From contig SNVD02011440.1 in assembly GCA_013180625.2 (NCBI GenBank), forward strand, positions 47,316 to 111,315: 64,000 bases of DNA. The letters are read 5' to 3'. The notes beneath the pieces are model-generated. The model made no database searches. It saw nothing but the letters and a program-made list of their open reading frames with translations, and had not been told where the DNA came from. Below are positions 1 through 11,988 of this stretch, one piece after another. This DNA is from Boswellia sacra (Eukaryota > Streptophyta > Magnoliopsida > Sapindales > Burseraceae). Numbering within the stretch: position 1 is the first letter of the stretch; every line of letters begins with the position of its first letter. The translations under genes were made by a program, and so were the position numbers.

Positions 1-2
1 GT

Positions 3-15
3 TGGTATCAGAGCC
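3..15 (+). promoter_or_regulatory. Primer-binding site (tRNA-iMet)
   Basis: TGGTATCAGAGCC is complementary to the 3' end of plant initiator tRNA-Met, the usual minus-strand primer of plant LTR retrotransposons. It places the end of the 5' LTR at or just before base 1. Confidence 0.85.
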
Positions 16-35
16 AGGTTTGAGCACAAGAGCGA

Positions 36-2007
36 ATGGCATCCGACATTGAGATGAATGTGGAGGAGCAAGTCCGCGGACGCGAGGAACAACCTCAACC
101 TCAACCACGCCCACAAGGAAAACGAGGTAAGTCCAAATCTCCCTCCTCGGAATCCTTAGAGCCTCGTGTTGCTAGCATAGAGCAAACTATCTCGAGTATG
201 GACAATGTCATCGAGGGACTCTCCGATCGTCTCGAAGGCCTAGAGACAGATTATGGAAAGATCACCCAAGCGACAAAGTCCACAATACTCGAATTTAGTG
301 AAAGTCTCACACGAGAGCTCGCTAGCTTATGAAGCTTTGTGGAGCGTGAGTTGCGGGCAATCCGTGCGGAAGTCGAGGAATCACGTACGGAATGGGAGAA
401 GCATCATTGCGAACGTGCTAGCCCCTCCTACTCAAGTCCTAGCAGGCTAACCAACATGCAAGTGCCTACTCCCGCCACATACCATGGCACTCGCAATGCC
501 ACGGAAGTGGAGAACTTCCTCTTTGGCTTAGAGCAATACTTTGAGGCGAAAGGTGTCCATGATGACGCTTCAAGAATTGGCATTGCCCCTACTTTCCTAC
601 GAGATGCAGCCCAATTATGGTGGCGTCGAAAGCATGGCAACGCGGGCAAAGGCATCGTCATCCTTCGCACGTGGGAGGATTTCAAGAGAGAGCTACGGAA
701 GCACTTCTCTCCAAGCAATGCAGAAAAAGAGGCAAGGGGTCGCCTCCACCGTTTGAAGCAAAGCGGCACCATTCGTGATTCGTGAGTACATCAAGGACTT
801 CACCACCATCATCCTCGAAATCGAAGGTATGTCCGAAAAAGACTCTCTCTTCTACTTCCTTGATGGTTTAAAAGATTGGGTAAGGGTTGAACTAGAAAGG
901 CGCGGCGTGCAAAACCTTGATGATGCCATAGCCGTGGTCGAATCTCTTGTCGACTACACATCCCAATCCAAGGAGAGAAAGCCCAACCATGGTAAAGGTG
1001 GGGGAGAGCGGAGCACCAAGAAAGGGCACGACCAAAAGGATGGTGGTACACGAAAGGCTTTTGGGGGAGACAAACGAGATGCGCCTAACAAAGGTAAGTT
1101 TGATGCTCCTAAACCGAAAAGCCCTTGTTTCATATGTGATGGTCCTCATTGGGTTCGGGATTGCCCAAAGAGGAAGACCCTCAATGGCCTCGTGGCTCAA
1201 TATGAGGGTACCCAAGATGAAGAGCCCCAAGAGGAGATGGGTTCTCTTCATGTCATCAGTGCACTCAAGAGACCCACATATGCCAATAAGGGTCTCATTT
1301 ATGTGAATGCTATAATCAATGGCAAGGATATGCGTGCAATGCTTGACACGGGAGCCACGCACAATTTCGTGTCCGAGGAAGAGGCCAAACGGCTAGGCCT
1401 CAACTATACTAATGGAGGAGGTACCATCAAGGCGGTAAACTCACCCGCCAAAGCCATAGTGGGTGTGTCCAAAGCGACACCAGTGCAATTGGGCGCATGG
1501 AAAGGCAACCTTGATTTCTCCATCGTCTCCATGGACGATTTCCAAGTAGTGTTGGGCATGGAGTTCTTCGACAAAGCCCATGCTTTCCTCATGCCAGCAT
1601 CTAACTCCCTTAACATCCTCAATGGGAGTCAAGCATGCATGGTCATGGTAGAGCGTGTAGCTAAGGTCGAAAGCAAGATGATGTCTGCGCTACAACTCAC
1701 GCAAGGAATGAAGGAAGATCCTAACCTCCTTGCCACCGTTCAGGAACGAGATGATGGGAAAAACATTGGCGCTACCAAAGACCCATTAGCAAGACGTGTC
1801 CAGGCCATCCTTGAGAAGTGCAAGGATTTTACGCCCCAAAGGCTACCAAGGAGGTTATCGCCAAGACAAAAGGCTCACCAAGACAAGTTGGAGCCCGATG
1901 CCAAACCTCCATCCACAACGCCTCACCACATGGCGCCATCCAAGATCGCGAAGCTAAAGAAGGCCACCAAAAAGCCACGCAAGCACGCGAGAGGGAAGCG
2001 TCAATAG
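36..2007 (+). pseudogene. gag-retropepsin polyprotein, broken by one stop and one frameshift
   Basis: The reading frame starts at 36 with an acidic and basic N-terminus and a probable coiled coil. It meets a TGA at about 330 but continues in the same frame through a gag core (AQLWWRRKHG, then WEDFKRELRKHFSP, typical of the retrotransposon gag domain). A frameshift near 780 moves it to another frame, which stays open to 2007. The second part has a zinc knuckle, CFICDGPHWVRDC (C-X2-C-X4-H-X4-C), near 1126-1170. It also has a retropepsin-like domain with the active-site motif DTGATHNF near 1345 and the conserved VVLGMEFF near 1545. No reverse transcriptase follows. The product would be a particle protein with protease; in this copy it is inactive unless the two lesions are sequencing errors. 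Confidence 0.85.
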
Positions 2008-2075
2008 GGAGCCAAGACCACTCACTCGCAACCAATGACCCATCCTCCAAGATGCGACGAGGACGTCGCGAAATT

Positions 2076-2088
2076 AGGTGGGGGAGGA
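2076..2088 (+). promoter_or_regulatory. Polypurine tract
   Basis: A purine-rich stretch (AGGTGGGGGAGGA) abuts the TG that starts the 3' LTR, as expected for the plus-strand primer of reverse transcription. Confidence 0.75.
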
Positions 2089-2849
2089 TGTCACGCCCCG
2101 CGCGACATGCGCACTGTATCACGTCAAGCTTGCTCAGAAGAACGCCAAGGAATGGGATTTCAGGGCAAGTGTTATAGTGATTTGGGATCCTCGTGTTGAG
2201 AGGAACTCAATGGCGCGAAGAGTAGACGCGGTGATCCGGAAGCTTCTAGAAGGTTCCGGGACGTTCCAGAAAGATCCAGAAGAATCCAGAAGCGACAAGA
2301 TGCATCCGCAAGGCTCTAGAAGACTCCATAAGGTTGCGGAAGAGCCTGGAAGGCTACGGAAGGTCCTAGAACGTCTAGCCATTCTAGAATCCTCTAGCCA
2401 AGTCAAGGTGCTAGAACCTTCCATGAAAATATCTAAGATATTTTAGGATAAATATCTAGATAGTTTAGGAGACAATTCTAGATGGTAAATTAGGACCATT
2501 GGATGTAACAAATCCTAGCCGTCCATTGAGGAGGTGGATTACTATAAATACCCTTCCTAGGCTCATTTGTGAGGCAATCCAAGCCAATCCCAGAAAATCC
2601 AAGCTAATCTAAGCAAATACAATACAAAGCATTGTAAGAGTTCTCTTGTGTAATACAAAGCTCTTTTGCATTTGCAACACTTGCCTCTAAGTTCCTTCTC
2701 TTCTCTTCTAGCCTCTAAAGCTCTTCGAGCTCAACAGTCCTAACTTCTCCTTGAGCGAGAAGCAAACTACAAGGCTTACTTAGCAACTTTCGGGTTCAAG
2801 TTATCTAAGTGCTGCACGAGCAGCTGCGCTAAACTCTAAGCTCGTGACA
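2089..2849 (+). repeat. 3' LTR of the gag-only element
   Basis: The 761-bp segment begins TGTCACG and ends CGTGACA. It has an internal series of AAGGTTCC/CTAGAAGATCC-like degenerate repeats (about 2240-2420), a TATA-like box near 2543 and a CT-rich region downstream of it. The 5' LTR is not in the window, so LTR divergence cannot be judged. Confidence 0.8.
2543..2550 (+). promoter_or_regulatory. TATA box in LTR
   Basis: TATAAATA lies in the LTR after a CCATTGAGG stretch and about 300 bp before the LTR end, a normal place for the element's own Pol II promoter. Confidence 0.5.
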
Positions 2850-5382
2850 AAAGGCACTAATTCGGGCAGTAATTGCATTATTTCTTCTAAAACTCAAACT
2901 TGTCAGGTTTGAGAGATCTAAAATATTTTCACAATATATAGTTGGAAGAGTTAATTAAAATTAATTCTTTGTAAATCCAAAAGGGTTTCTCGTATTCGGT
3001 CAATCTAAAGCATGAGTACTATCTTATCAAAACTAATATTAATTATCTTTTCCCAATCTTAATTACTTCATATAAACAAGCAAGTTAATTACTTTTGTTT
3101 AATTAATTACGGAGCTATATTTCCATATATTATATTTTTATCTTAGATTTAATGGAGAAAAATAATTAATTAATCATTAATTATTATTATTATAATATGG
3201 TGGTGGGGAACACAAAATCAGTATTTGGTTAGTCGCCCCATGTCATCTTTAAAGCTAGAGATAAGGGCAAAATGCATGCACACTCACACAGTAACTCAAT
3301 CATATTGAAAACAATGTGTTTCTCATTCTTCTGAAGAATATCTCTTTTATCGTCCTTTGCATTTATTTTCTAATTACCATTCTAATATTTGTTTTCATAT
3401 TGGGCTTCCTTTGAGGATATATACAAATTTATACTAATAATTACCATTTTAATTCACTAGTAACACACATAGCTCTTACATAAATACAACCCAATAAGAT
3501 GACAATTGTTAGTTAGGTTAATTAATCAATCCTAACACATCCAATTTCATATGTTAGTAAATAGTAAATACAAGAACAATAATATGATTAATCCTAAGTT
3601 TTTATTCCAAATTTTGCGCTCAATTATTGTGTTTGGCACTTGTGAGCATGGTGATGGTAAGCCATGTGGTGGATACTCAATTATTTTCATAGACAAAAGT
3701 TCAACAATCTCATTTATTTTTCGACTCTGAAAATTACTAATATAAGTAAGCAACAATGCCTAGGATTATACACAGAAGAACGATATCAATGTAGAAGTTG
3801 TGACTAGACCTCAATTGAAAATATAAATATAAAAGATCTTGAAGTTGGGAACAATCTTAACATATAACAGGAGCAGTTGAGTAAGGAGCACAAATAGGGT
3901 ATTCAAGAACAAGTTCACAATTCAAAAGTAGTGTCCAAATTTAGAAGTAGTACCAACTTCATAAATTCCAACTTCCAAGAGTTTTTGACATAAAAAAAAT
4001 CAAAATCAGGGCTTTCATTGAAGTAAAAATGGAAATCTCTATCTAGACAAAACAAGCAACTTAAGAAAGCAATAGTAAAAATTAAGTTCATGAAACTACC
4101 ATATTTGATTTATTTCTAGGAAACCTAGATAGCATAAACAGAATGGTTGAGTGGTTAAAGCATTGTTATCAAACTCTACTCTATAAAAAGGTAAAAGGGT
4201 TTGAATCCCAGTTGATGCAAGTTTTTTATACACTTTAATTAATCAAACCTTAATAACTCAACTCACCTTCACCACCAGCCATGTACAATTGAGCACACAT
4301 CATAACCAGTTGACAATTTAGTAGGAGGGAAGCTAAGTAAACAAATGGCCATAAGCAAGTGATTAAGGAAATCGAATAATGTAAAAGCAATAATAATAAA
4401 TAATGTAGAAATAATGTGTATATACAGCTAATTAATGATAATAGTAAATAATTAGTTAACAATAATAATAATTGATCATAAATTAGTTAATATTAAAACA
4501 AACAAACTTGGCTTGTTTTCTTAATTTCCAAAGTTTAATTGAATAAAAAGAGATCTAACAAGCTGATGACATTATAACATAAAAGTAGAAAAATGGCAAT
4601 AAAAACAAGGCCAGTAAAAATCTGATTTCAAAAAAAAAAATTCCTATTCAATTCAATTGATTTAACTCAAATTAAAAGGCGCAAATTCAATGATCAAACG
4701 AAGCATAAATATACCAACTATATACATTACAAAAGCCATAGACAAATCAATAATAATCATTCTATTGCTACTAACAAAATCAGATTTTATGCTTACATGC
4801 TAACAAGAAGTATATATGCTAAGTTTCCAAAGAAATGTGCCCACATGTTTTAAACGTGATAATGCAATTAAGTTTAATAAAGTATGCCGTCACATTAATA
4901 AGAGTGAGAAAAGAATAGATTATACAAAATGCTTCAAGATTTATCCAGGTTCCTATATCTGAATTTAAAATTTTGATGAATTCAAAAATCTATTAAAAAA
5001 AAAAACTGATTCTATTAAACATTGAAGAAGATTTGAAGATTTGCATATTCCATAACTTTACATTCGACCCCCTACAATTCTGGAATAATTTCACATGTTG
5101 CAGTTTCACCCCTGTAGGTGGAAACAGTTCCAGAATGTGCAGTTTCACCCCAGCAACAAAACCAGTTGAAGCACATAACCAGTTTAAATCTATCCAATTT
5201 AAAGCACATTTAACAAGCATACATATATACAATACAAATATCAATTCATAGGATTTAAATGACATAATCCATAGAACCAATCCAACAATTAAAAAAAAAA
5301 AATCTTCTCTTTGACATTTCATCAAACATCTTGGAAGCCTCTTGTAGAGTACCCAATTCACAATTTATTCCGCTAGTACTAC
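2850..5382. other. AT-rich spacer without a recognisable gene
   Basis: No long frame with family features is visible. The stretch holds poly-A/T runs and a possible SINE near 4140. At its right edge (5290-5375, minus strand) a short open stretch reads through the gypsy target site; see the findings. Confidence 0.6.
4136..4220 (+). repeat. Possible SINE (tRNA-like Pol III boxes)
   Basis: TGGTTGAGTGG resembles a Pol III A box. About 50 bp later GGTTTGAATCC resembles a B box, followed by a T-run. The sequence does not fold convincingly as a functional tRNA, so a tRNA-derived SINE or a decayed tRNA is the better reading. No flanking duplication was established. Confidence 0.35.
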
Positions 5383-6035
5383 TGTCACGCCCTAAAATCT
5401 CTTATTTAGAGACTTTAATGGTGATTAATTAAGAAAATGATAAAAGACTTCATCAATATCTCACTATATCATTTTTTTATTTTTTTATATAACATATGAA
5501 TCCATTACAACATCCGACTGTTTATTCAAAATAAACTTTACATATCCTGATAACCACACTTAGAATTTAGGCTGATAACCATATAATAAAATTTCCTATC
5601 TAGATTTGGACTGGGCCAAAACATTTCTCTAAAGACCAACGCAATGCCCGTAGACACCCAGATTACTTAGGAAAGCTCTGGAACACCACGAGCATAAATA
5701 TCCTTTGGAGTACCTGCGGAAGAAGAAGGTGAGCATGTAGCCCAATAGGAAAAATTCTAACATTGTACTAGATCATAAACATTCAATCAGTTATTCAATT
5801 AAATAGCTACACAACCAATTATAATTAATCAAGCAATCATTCTCATTCTCATATCAATGTATCACTTATTCATTTGACACCCAAAATCCAACACTTCGAG
5901 TTTATGTTCATGTTCCCCTTGGATCCGTATACAAAATGACCTATCCAAGGTCCAACACCTCACATTTATATTCGTGTTCCCCTTGGATCTGTATACAAAA
6001 CAACCCATCCAAGGTCCAATACATCACATTTATAT

Positions 6036-7612
6036 TCATCTTTGCTGTCTCAAGTTCAAGTCTTTTTGGGTGAATATGTATTTCAAACTTTTATGATCAC
6101 AAAAGACTTCAAACCTTTGGCCTTACAAATAATGTCGCCAAATTTTTCAAGCATGCATTACTGTAGCAAGTTCTAAATCACAAGCAGAGTTTTTATGTGA
6201 CGAACCGCAATCCATCCACATAACCCCGTATTGTCCGTTTTGGGTTGTCCGCGTTGGGCTGAAGCCCATCCCGCTAACCAGACACCCTCAAAGCACATCC
6301 CCCACCGAACCCGACACCTCCTCAAAGGCTCTCAAAGCTCATCAAATCCATAAAGACAGCAGGAACATTAGTTAGTCCAAATAGCATGACCAAAGCTCAT
6401 AATGCCCATAACGAGTACGAAACAATAAGATCTATCTTAGAAAAAGAATAAGATCCTCTTAACTGGTCAAACAAATCATAGATCCTAGGTAAAGGATATT
6501 TGTTTTTTTTTTTTTCACTGTAACCCGATTTAACTGTCTATAATCTATACGCAAATACAATGAACCATCTTTCTTCTTCATGAACAATGTTAATTAGTGC
6601 ACCCTAAAGAGAAGTACTAGGTCGAATGAATCCTTTTTCTAACAACTCTTCTATTGATAGCTTTAGCTCCAACAACTCTACTGGAGCCATTCGGTAGGGA
6701 GCAACTGATATGGGTGCCACACCTAGATATACTTCGATAGCAAACTCCACTTCTCTAGTTGGAGGTAACCTGGGCAACTTTTCAGAAAAAATATCAGGAA
6801 AATCACTTATCACACGAGGAAGTTCAGAAACCCCTTTATTAGTCTCTTCTACTAATATACTTGCTATCATGTTCCTGACCGCTTCTCTTGTTTTATGACC
6901 CAAGCAGAGGGTAATGCAATAATGCATATTTGTCCTCATAAAAATTGAAAATGATCCCCTCAGACGTGTGAATTATCACTTTCTTCTTGTAACAATCTAA
7001 TATAACTCGATAAGTCGACAACCAATCCATTCTTAATATCACATCATACTCAGTGAAATCCATAAGTATCAGATGAAATGACAACCTGTGTCCATTGATC
7101 TCTATCACACAAGAACGACATATCATCCCAACTTCTAAGGTACTGCCCATGGGTGACTCCACGTGTAATACAGAATCCAACAAATCAGACTCTAATCCTA
7201 ATACAGATGCAAAATGAGTAGATATAATAGAATGAGTTCTCTGTCTCTGAGCTGAATGATCATGCTGTCTTGTTCCTCTAGAAGGTATGCCGACCCCCCC
7301 CCCCCCCCCCCCCCCCCCCCACTCTATGACCTTGAGAGATCTCCTGTTCTACAACTAAGGCAGTCTCCACTACATCAACATATGTCGTCAATCCCCATAC
7401 TGCCACTGAGGGTTTGACGTCATCTTTCAATCCCTTTTGAAATCTCCGAGCCTTACTTGCCTCATCTGCTACCAAACCAAGTGCAAAACGGGAGAAGGTA
7501 GTAAATAATGCCTCATATTGTTGCATTGTCATGTTCCCCTGTAACAAGTGAACTGCCACCTAACCTGTAAATCTTCTTCAACTTGCAAAAGGTTAAAGAG
7601 ACGTTCAACTCG
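6036..7612 (-). pseudogene. Gag-protease-RT fragment embedded within the LTR
   Basis: This block is a near copy of 13050-14665 in the internal region of the same element and lies in the same orientation. On the minus strand it encodes a gag segment (FTTFSRFALGL, with RRFQKGLKDD), a retropepsin-like end (FTEYDVILRMDWL) and the start of RT (SDFPDIFSEKLPRLPP, VAPYRMAPVE). It is broken by stops and by a run of 27 C. Both junctions fall within the 62-bp LTR minisatellite: left at the ATATTC/ATCTTTGCTG join, right at the CGTATAAAC/AAAACAGTCC join. No target duplication was seen, so template switching or recombination is more likely than transposition. Confidence 0.75.
7294..7320. repeat. Homopolymer run of 27 C
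   Basis: The paralogous site near 14365 has only five or six C. The expansion occurs inside decayed gag. Confidence 0.9.
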
Positions 7613-7844
7613 TATAAACAAAACAGTCCATCTAAGGTCCAACACATCATATTTATATTCGTGTTTCCTTTGGATCCGTATACAAAACGACGGTCCATCC
7701 AAGGTCCAACACATCACATTTATATAATTTTTACAATAAATCTCAAGAAAATATAATTTTTATGAAAAACCATCGAAAGTGTACAGTCAATTTGGGTCGG
7801 TTCTGGAATTCTGCTCGACACTCGACACTTGACACTAGACACTT

Positions 7845-10680
7845 GGGTCATGTTTGGCGCGCCACATTATATAGTATTATTTTTAATAATTGCATTGCAT
7901 TGTATTGTATTGTATTAATTAATGTTATGCATAATATAGTGGATGTTTGGTGAAACATTGCACTGCACTACTTTTTATACTATACTATACTATATTTATG
8001 TTTGGAGTATTTTTAAATTGTATTATATTATCTTTCATTTCAAAAATTAACAACATATTATTAAATAAATTAAATATCATTTTTATACCAAATTAAAGAA
8101 ATTAAATACTAAATAAAATAATTATAACCTACAATTATAAAAATATATAATCTTCATTATATTTAATTTATATAAATTTTGAGTTAGAGAAGAATTTCTC
8201 ATTATTTACAATCTCAAGATTAGATTAGCTGATCACTCCAGCATGAAAATAAGATTAATTTCTAAAATCTCTGCCATGACATTAGGAATGATTGATTAGG
8301 TGCTCTTTATTGCTGAAAAATGAAAGAATTTCCTCTTTGTTAATTTAAACCCAAACTATAACCAGGCTTCTTTGTCACTCCTCTATCATACATCAGTGCT
8401 CGCAACTCTGTTGCGTCATCCCAATAACCTTCCGACATGAACACATTTGAGAGAAGCACATAAGTTGCAGGATCGTTAGGCTATAGCTCTATAAGCTTGT
8501 TGGCAGAGCGCACAGTAGTTTCTCTATTACCATGAACATGACAGGCACTAAGCAGAGCTTTGTAGACAGATGGTCCTGGATCTATGGGCATCGCACTAAT
8601 AAAGGACTCTGCTTCGCTGAGATACCCAGCTCGACCAAAAAGATCTACCACAACAGCATAATGCTCTACTCTGGGAGATTCAAGTGAAGCATCATCTCTC
8701 ATCAAATAAAAATAATCGAGTCCCTTATAATAAACCCAGCATGGCTACAAGCAGACAACACAGCAAGGAATGTGGTACCATTTGGTCAGATCTCAGTTCT
8801 TCGCATTTATTCAAACAACTCTACAACCTTGTTACAATACCCATGATTAGCACATCCTGATATCAGAGAATTCTAGGAGATCACATCATGCTCATTCATT
8901 GATGAGAACACCTTCTTCGAATCACTAATAGCACCACATCTTGCATACATGGTGATAAGACCATTTTGAAGAAAGACACCTGAAGCATATCCTGATTTGA
9001 AAATGAGAGCATGCATTTGCCTTCCCTCTTTGAGGCCTGAAATCACTCCTAATACTCCTATTATGCTAGTAAATGTAAAATAGTCTATTTCATTCCCGGC
9101 CTGCCTCATCTCAAAGAAGCATTTGAGAGCTTGCTCACCACACTCCAAATTACATAAACCAGCAATAACTGCATTCCACGAGATTTGATCCCATCTACGA
9201 ACATTGGAGCGTAACTTTTGAAAATCCTCCAAACTACATCTACATTTCGAATACACAATCACAAGGGTCACCACTATACACTCATTAAACTCAAAACCTT
9301 CACAAATTACCCAACAATGAATTTGTTTGCAACAATCCAAATATTCCACAGCGAAAAATGAACTCAACAAACTGTTATAAGTCATATAATTTGATCTCAG
9401 GCCTAACTGCAGCATTTTTCTAACTAACATCATCGCCTCATTAGGTAGTCCATTCTGCGCATATGTAGTAACCATGCAAGTCCAAGTAATTACATTTTTT
9501 TCCTGCATGTGATAAAAAACCCGCCTTGAACCCTCAACATTGCCACATTTTGAGTACATATCAAGCTATACCATCTCCAAAATAACATTATCATAGAAAC
9601 CTAATTTCAAACTAACGCCATGAACCTGAGCCTCAATCCTTTCATCTTGGAATTGCAAGCAACCCACCAAAATTGCGGAGACGGTAGTTAGCGTCGGTTC
9701 TATTCCCGCTTCTAACATCTTCATAAACAATTCAACAGCATCTTCATAAACGATGTAATAAAAGATTATTACAATGCAGGGCAATTGTTATTACATCAAA
9801 AATGCAGGGCATAAGGTTAATGATAATGGTTAGCTAAGCTAACCTCATATTTAATATCACCCCACATGGGCATTTCCAAACAGTGATCACATAAACCAGT
9901 TAATCTGTCTCTGGTTGTGTTAGTCTATCCCATTTAAGCACAATATACATGTTTTGGAGTTCGTGTACCAGATGTTCGACAAAATTCCTAAATGAGTGTA
10001 AGGTTATATCACGATTATGATCGAGCTAAAGAGCTCGGGGCTTGGGGTGGCTCATAATAAGCTGGGCAGATTCCGAAATTTGAATAAAGATGTAACAAAA
10101 AAAAATGGAATTATTGTATACAAGTAGCAGAAGATCATCCCGTTTCACCAAGTAATTCCATTGCTCCTTTCATGAAACATGGTTTAAAGGTCCAGGTTTT
10201 CTAGAGACAAACTTAATTTTAAGAAGAGAGCTTTATCATATATTACAGAGAGAGGGAGGTGAAGGTACCTGAAGATGTTAGCAGAAGATGGAGACGAGAG
10301 AGAGACTGAGACAGCGATGAAGATGGCGACAGCGATGGTGATGGAGATGGCGACAGCGATGGTGACCGTGATGGAGATGAGAGGTTGTCGTGGAGGTGGA
10401 GATAAGAGACTATCGTGGTGGCCACGAGAGAGAGTCGTTGGTGGAGAAGAGAGAAACGTAGGAGGAGGAGATTTGGAAATTTTAAAAAATCGCATTAATT
10501 TTGTGTAGTGCAGGGCAATGCAGTGGATTTTCTCCGCATTAGACAATGTAATATATGTTACATTAAATTATGCAGTGTATTATTTAATGCAATGTAAAAT
10601 TTGTTCTAAACATAAGTATTGTATAAATTAATACAGTGCAGAGTTTTTATACAGTACAATGTGGGCTGCCAAACATGCCC
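7845..10680. mobile_element. Harbinger/Tourist-like TIR element carrying a PPR gene fragment
   Basis: The left end GGGTCATGTTTGGC and the reverse complement of the right end (GGGCATGTTTGGC) form a terminal inverted repeat. TTG flanks both sides, counted as the three bases at the left edge (7843-7845) and at 10681-10683. The other LTR of the host gypsy element (near 16215) shows the uninterrupted site CACTTGACACTC, which proves a 2.84-kb insertion. The subterminal DNA is rich in TGCATTGTATTG-type repeats. Inside lie a PPR fragment on the minus strand and a GATGG-rich minisatellite (10300-10380). No transposase is visible, so the element is non-autonomous. Superfamily assignment rests on the 3-bp duplication and TIR style. 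Confidence 0.7.
8350..9784 (-). pseudogene. PPR protein (PLS class, E-type end) gene fragment
   Basis: Read from 9784 down, the frame gives degenerate pentatricopeptide repeats: EDAVELFMKMLEAGIEPT, then MYSKCGNVEGSRRVF, NVITWTCMVTTYAQNGLPNEA, ISWNAVIAGLCNLECGEQA and NGLITMYARCGAISDSKKVF. Next comes a segment like the E domain (EHYAVVVDLFGRAGYLSEAE, YKALLSACHVHGN, YVLLSNVF). Such proteins act in organelle RNA editing and processing. Stops (near 9560, 8870, 8705 and 8480) and frame changes break it, and the N-terminal part and any organelle targeting peptide are missing. It is intronless, as most PPR genes are. It lies wholly inside a TIR element that sits in a retrotransposon LTR, so it is a captured or passenger fragment and not a resident gene. 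Confidence 0.85.
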
Positions 10681-11160
10681 TTGACACTCACACTTGCACG
10701 TCGAGTCTCACATGCAACACACGACACCAACACGCGACACTGTCTACTCGACACTCGGTTCACAGCACTCGACACTCGACACCACTCACTAGACACTCGA
10801 CCCTAGGCACTCGACCCTCACACATGCGCGTCGAGTCATGCCTGCAGCACGCGACACTGTTCACTCAACACTCTGTGCCAGACACTCGACATGCGACATG
10901 TGCACATCCGACACTCGAAACAGACACTCGACACACCAATAGTGCACATCCGACACTCGACATTAGGCACTCGACCCTCACACATGCACGTCGAGTCATG
11001 CCTACAACACACGACACTGTTCACTCGACACTCGGTAATAGACACTCGACACGCGACATGTGCACATCCGACACTCAAAACAGACACTCGACATGCCAAC
11101 AGTGTACATCCGACACTCGATGTATTCCACTCGACACTCGACAATTAAGTGTCGAGTAGT
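10681..11160. repeat. CGACACTCGACAC minisatellite in left LTR (about 160-bp higher-order unit)
   Basis: Short units such as GACACTCGACAC recur densely. A longer unit marked by CACATGCGCGTCGAGTCATG repeats at 10821 and 10981, a period of 160 bp. The same array is at 16196-16715 in the right LTR. Confidence 0.85.
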
Positions 11161-11939
11161 GTCGGATGAAATGTCAGAGTCGCGAACCAGTTCCATTAAG
11201 TCGGTTAAATCAACTCATTTCTAGATGTCGACTCCTAACTTCAAAAATTCACCAAAAATTCATTTCAACTCCAAATTCAACGAAATCAGCGGCTAATTAA
11301 AGCTTCATATGTCTATTTTGCTAAACAAAAGAAAAATTGTATAACTCGCAATCCAGAAAACTACAGCAGCTTAAGGAACATAGAATAGTCACATGAACTA
11401 CAACTACCATTAAGAACAACAACGCTTCACTTCATAAACACATAATTTCACAAGTAATTCATCATCCAAGCAACAAACAATCAATCTAACAATAGATCAC
11501 ATGAATTGCAACCCATATCAATTAAGAACAATAAAAATAAATAACACAAATTGAGTATAGTGTTAGAAAAAATCCCTACCTGGTTTTCAAGCCTATACAC
11601 CTCTTGATTTTTTCCTTCTCTTTCTTCCTTTTCTTTTCTTCTTCTTCTTCCTCTTCTTCTTCTCTAGAATCGTAAGACTCTCCTCCTCTCTTCCCCAAAA
11701 AATGGAAGCCTCCCGAAACCTCTCTTTTTCTTATATATACAAGGCTAATTCGTGGGCCTTAGCCCACTTACTTTACCAAACCCATTAATCCTTACCAAAT
11801 TCTAACACAAGCCCACAACTATAATCTAACCCAATCCTCATAAATTTAAACATAGTTTTACAACTACTTCATGGCCTAAAACCCATCAAATTCAACTAAA
11901 ATTACTCAAATACTCTTAGGTATAGTTTCTAAATTTTGT

Positions 11940-11941
<2 letters not shown>

Positions 11942-11977
<36 letters not shown>
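11942..11977. repeat. AT dinucleotide microsatellite
   Basis: A pure AT run of about 36 bp near the LTR end; the partner LTR has a shorter, interrupted run near 17509. Confidence 0.9.
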
Positions 11978-11979
<2 letters not shown>

Positions 11980-11988
11980 GATTCCACA

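Larger units (their letters stand above)
1..2849 (+). mobile_element. Non-autonomous Ty3/gypsy-like element with gag and protease only (5' LTR outside window)
   Basis: The window opens on a tRNA-Met primer-binding site, followed by a broken gag-protease frame, a polypurine tract and a 3' LTR. The LTR starts TGTCACG and ends CGTGACA, a perfect terminal inverted repeat. The space between the protease region and the polypurine tract is under 100 bp, so there is no room for reverse transcriptase, RNase H or integrase. This matches the plant TR-GAG/LARD type of element, which depends on enzymes from other elements. The 5' LTR and the left target duplication lie outside the window. Gypsy affinity is inferred from the gag and retropepsin style. 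Confidence 0.8.
5383..11988 (-). repeat. 3' LTR of the gypsy element, expanded by insertions
   Basis: 5383-6035 aligns with the start of the right LTR. 7613-7844 and 10681-11988 align with its later parts, ending GGGATTCCACA. Two foreign blocks interrupt it: an internal gag-pol fragment (6036-7612) and a Harbinger-like element with a PPR fragment (7845-10680). Without them the LTR would be about 2.2 kb, close to its partner. Confidence 0.8.

Noticed and set aside
4136..4220. Functional tRNA gene
   Set aside because: A- and B-box-like motifs are present, but the acceptor stem and anticodon arm do not pair well; kept only as a possible SINE.
10275..10508. Frame of 77 codons rich in Met, Ala and Glu
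   Set aside because: It arises from a GATGG/GCGACAG minisatellite inside the Harbinger-like element.
10681..11160. CRISPR-like appearance of repeated CGACACTCGACAC motifs
   Set aside because: The units are contiguous and drift in sequence, there are no unique spacers of constant length, and the array belongs to an LTR in a plant genome.
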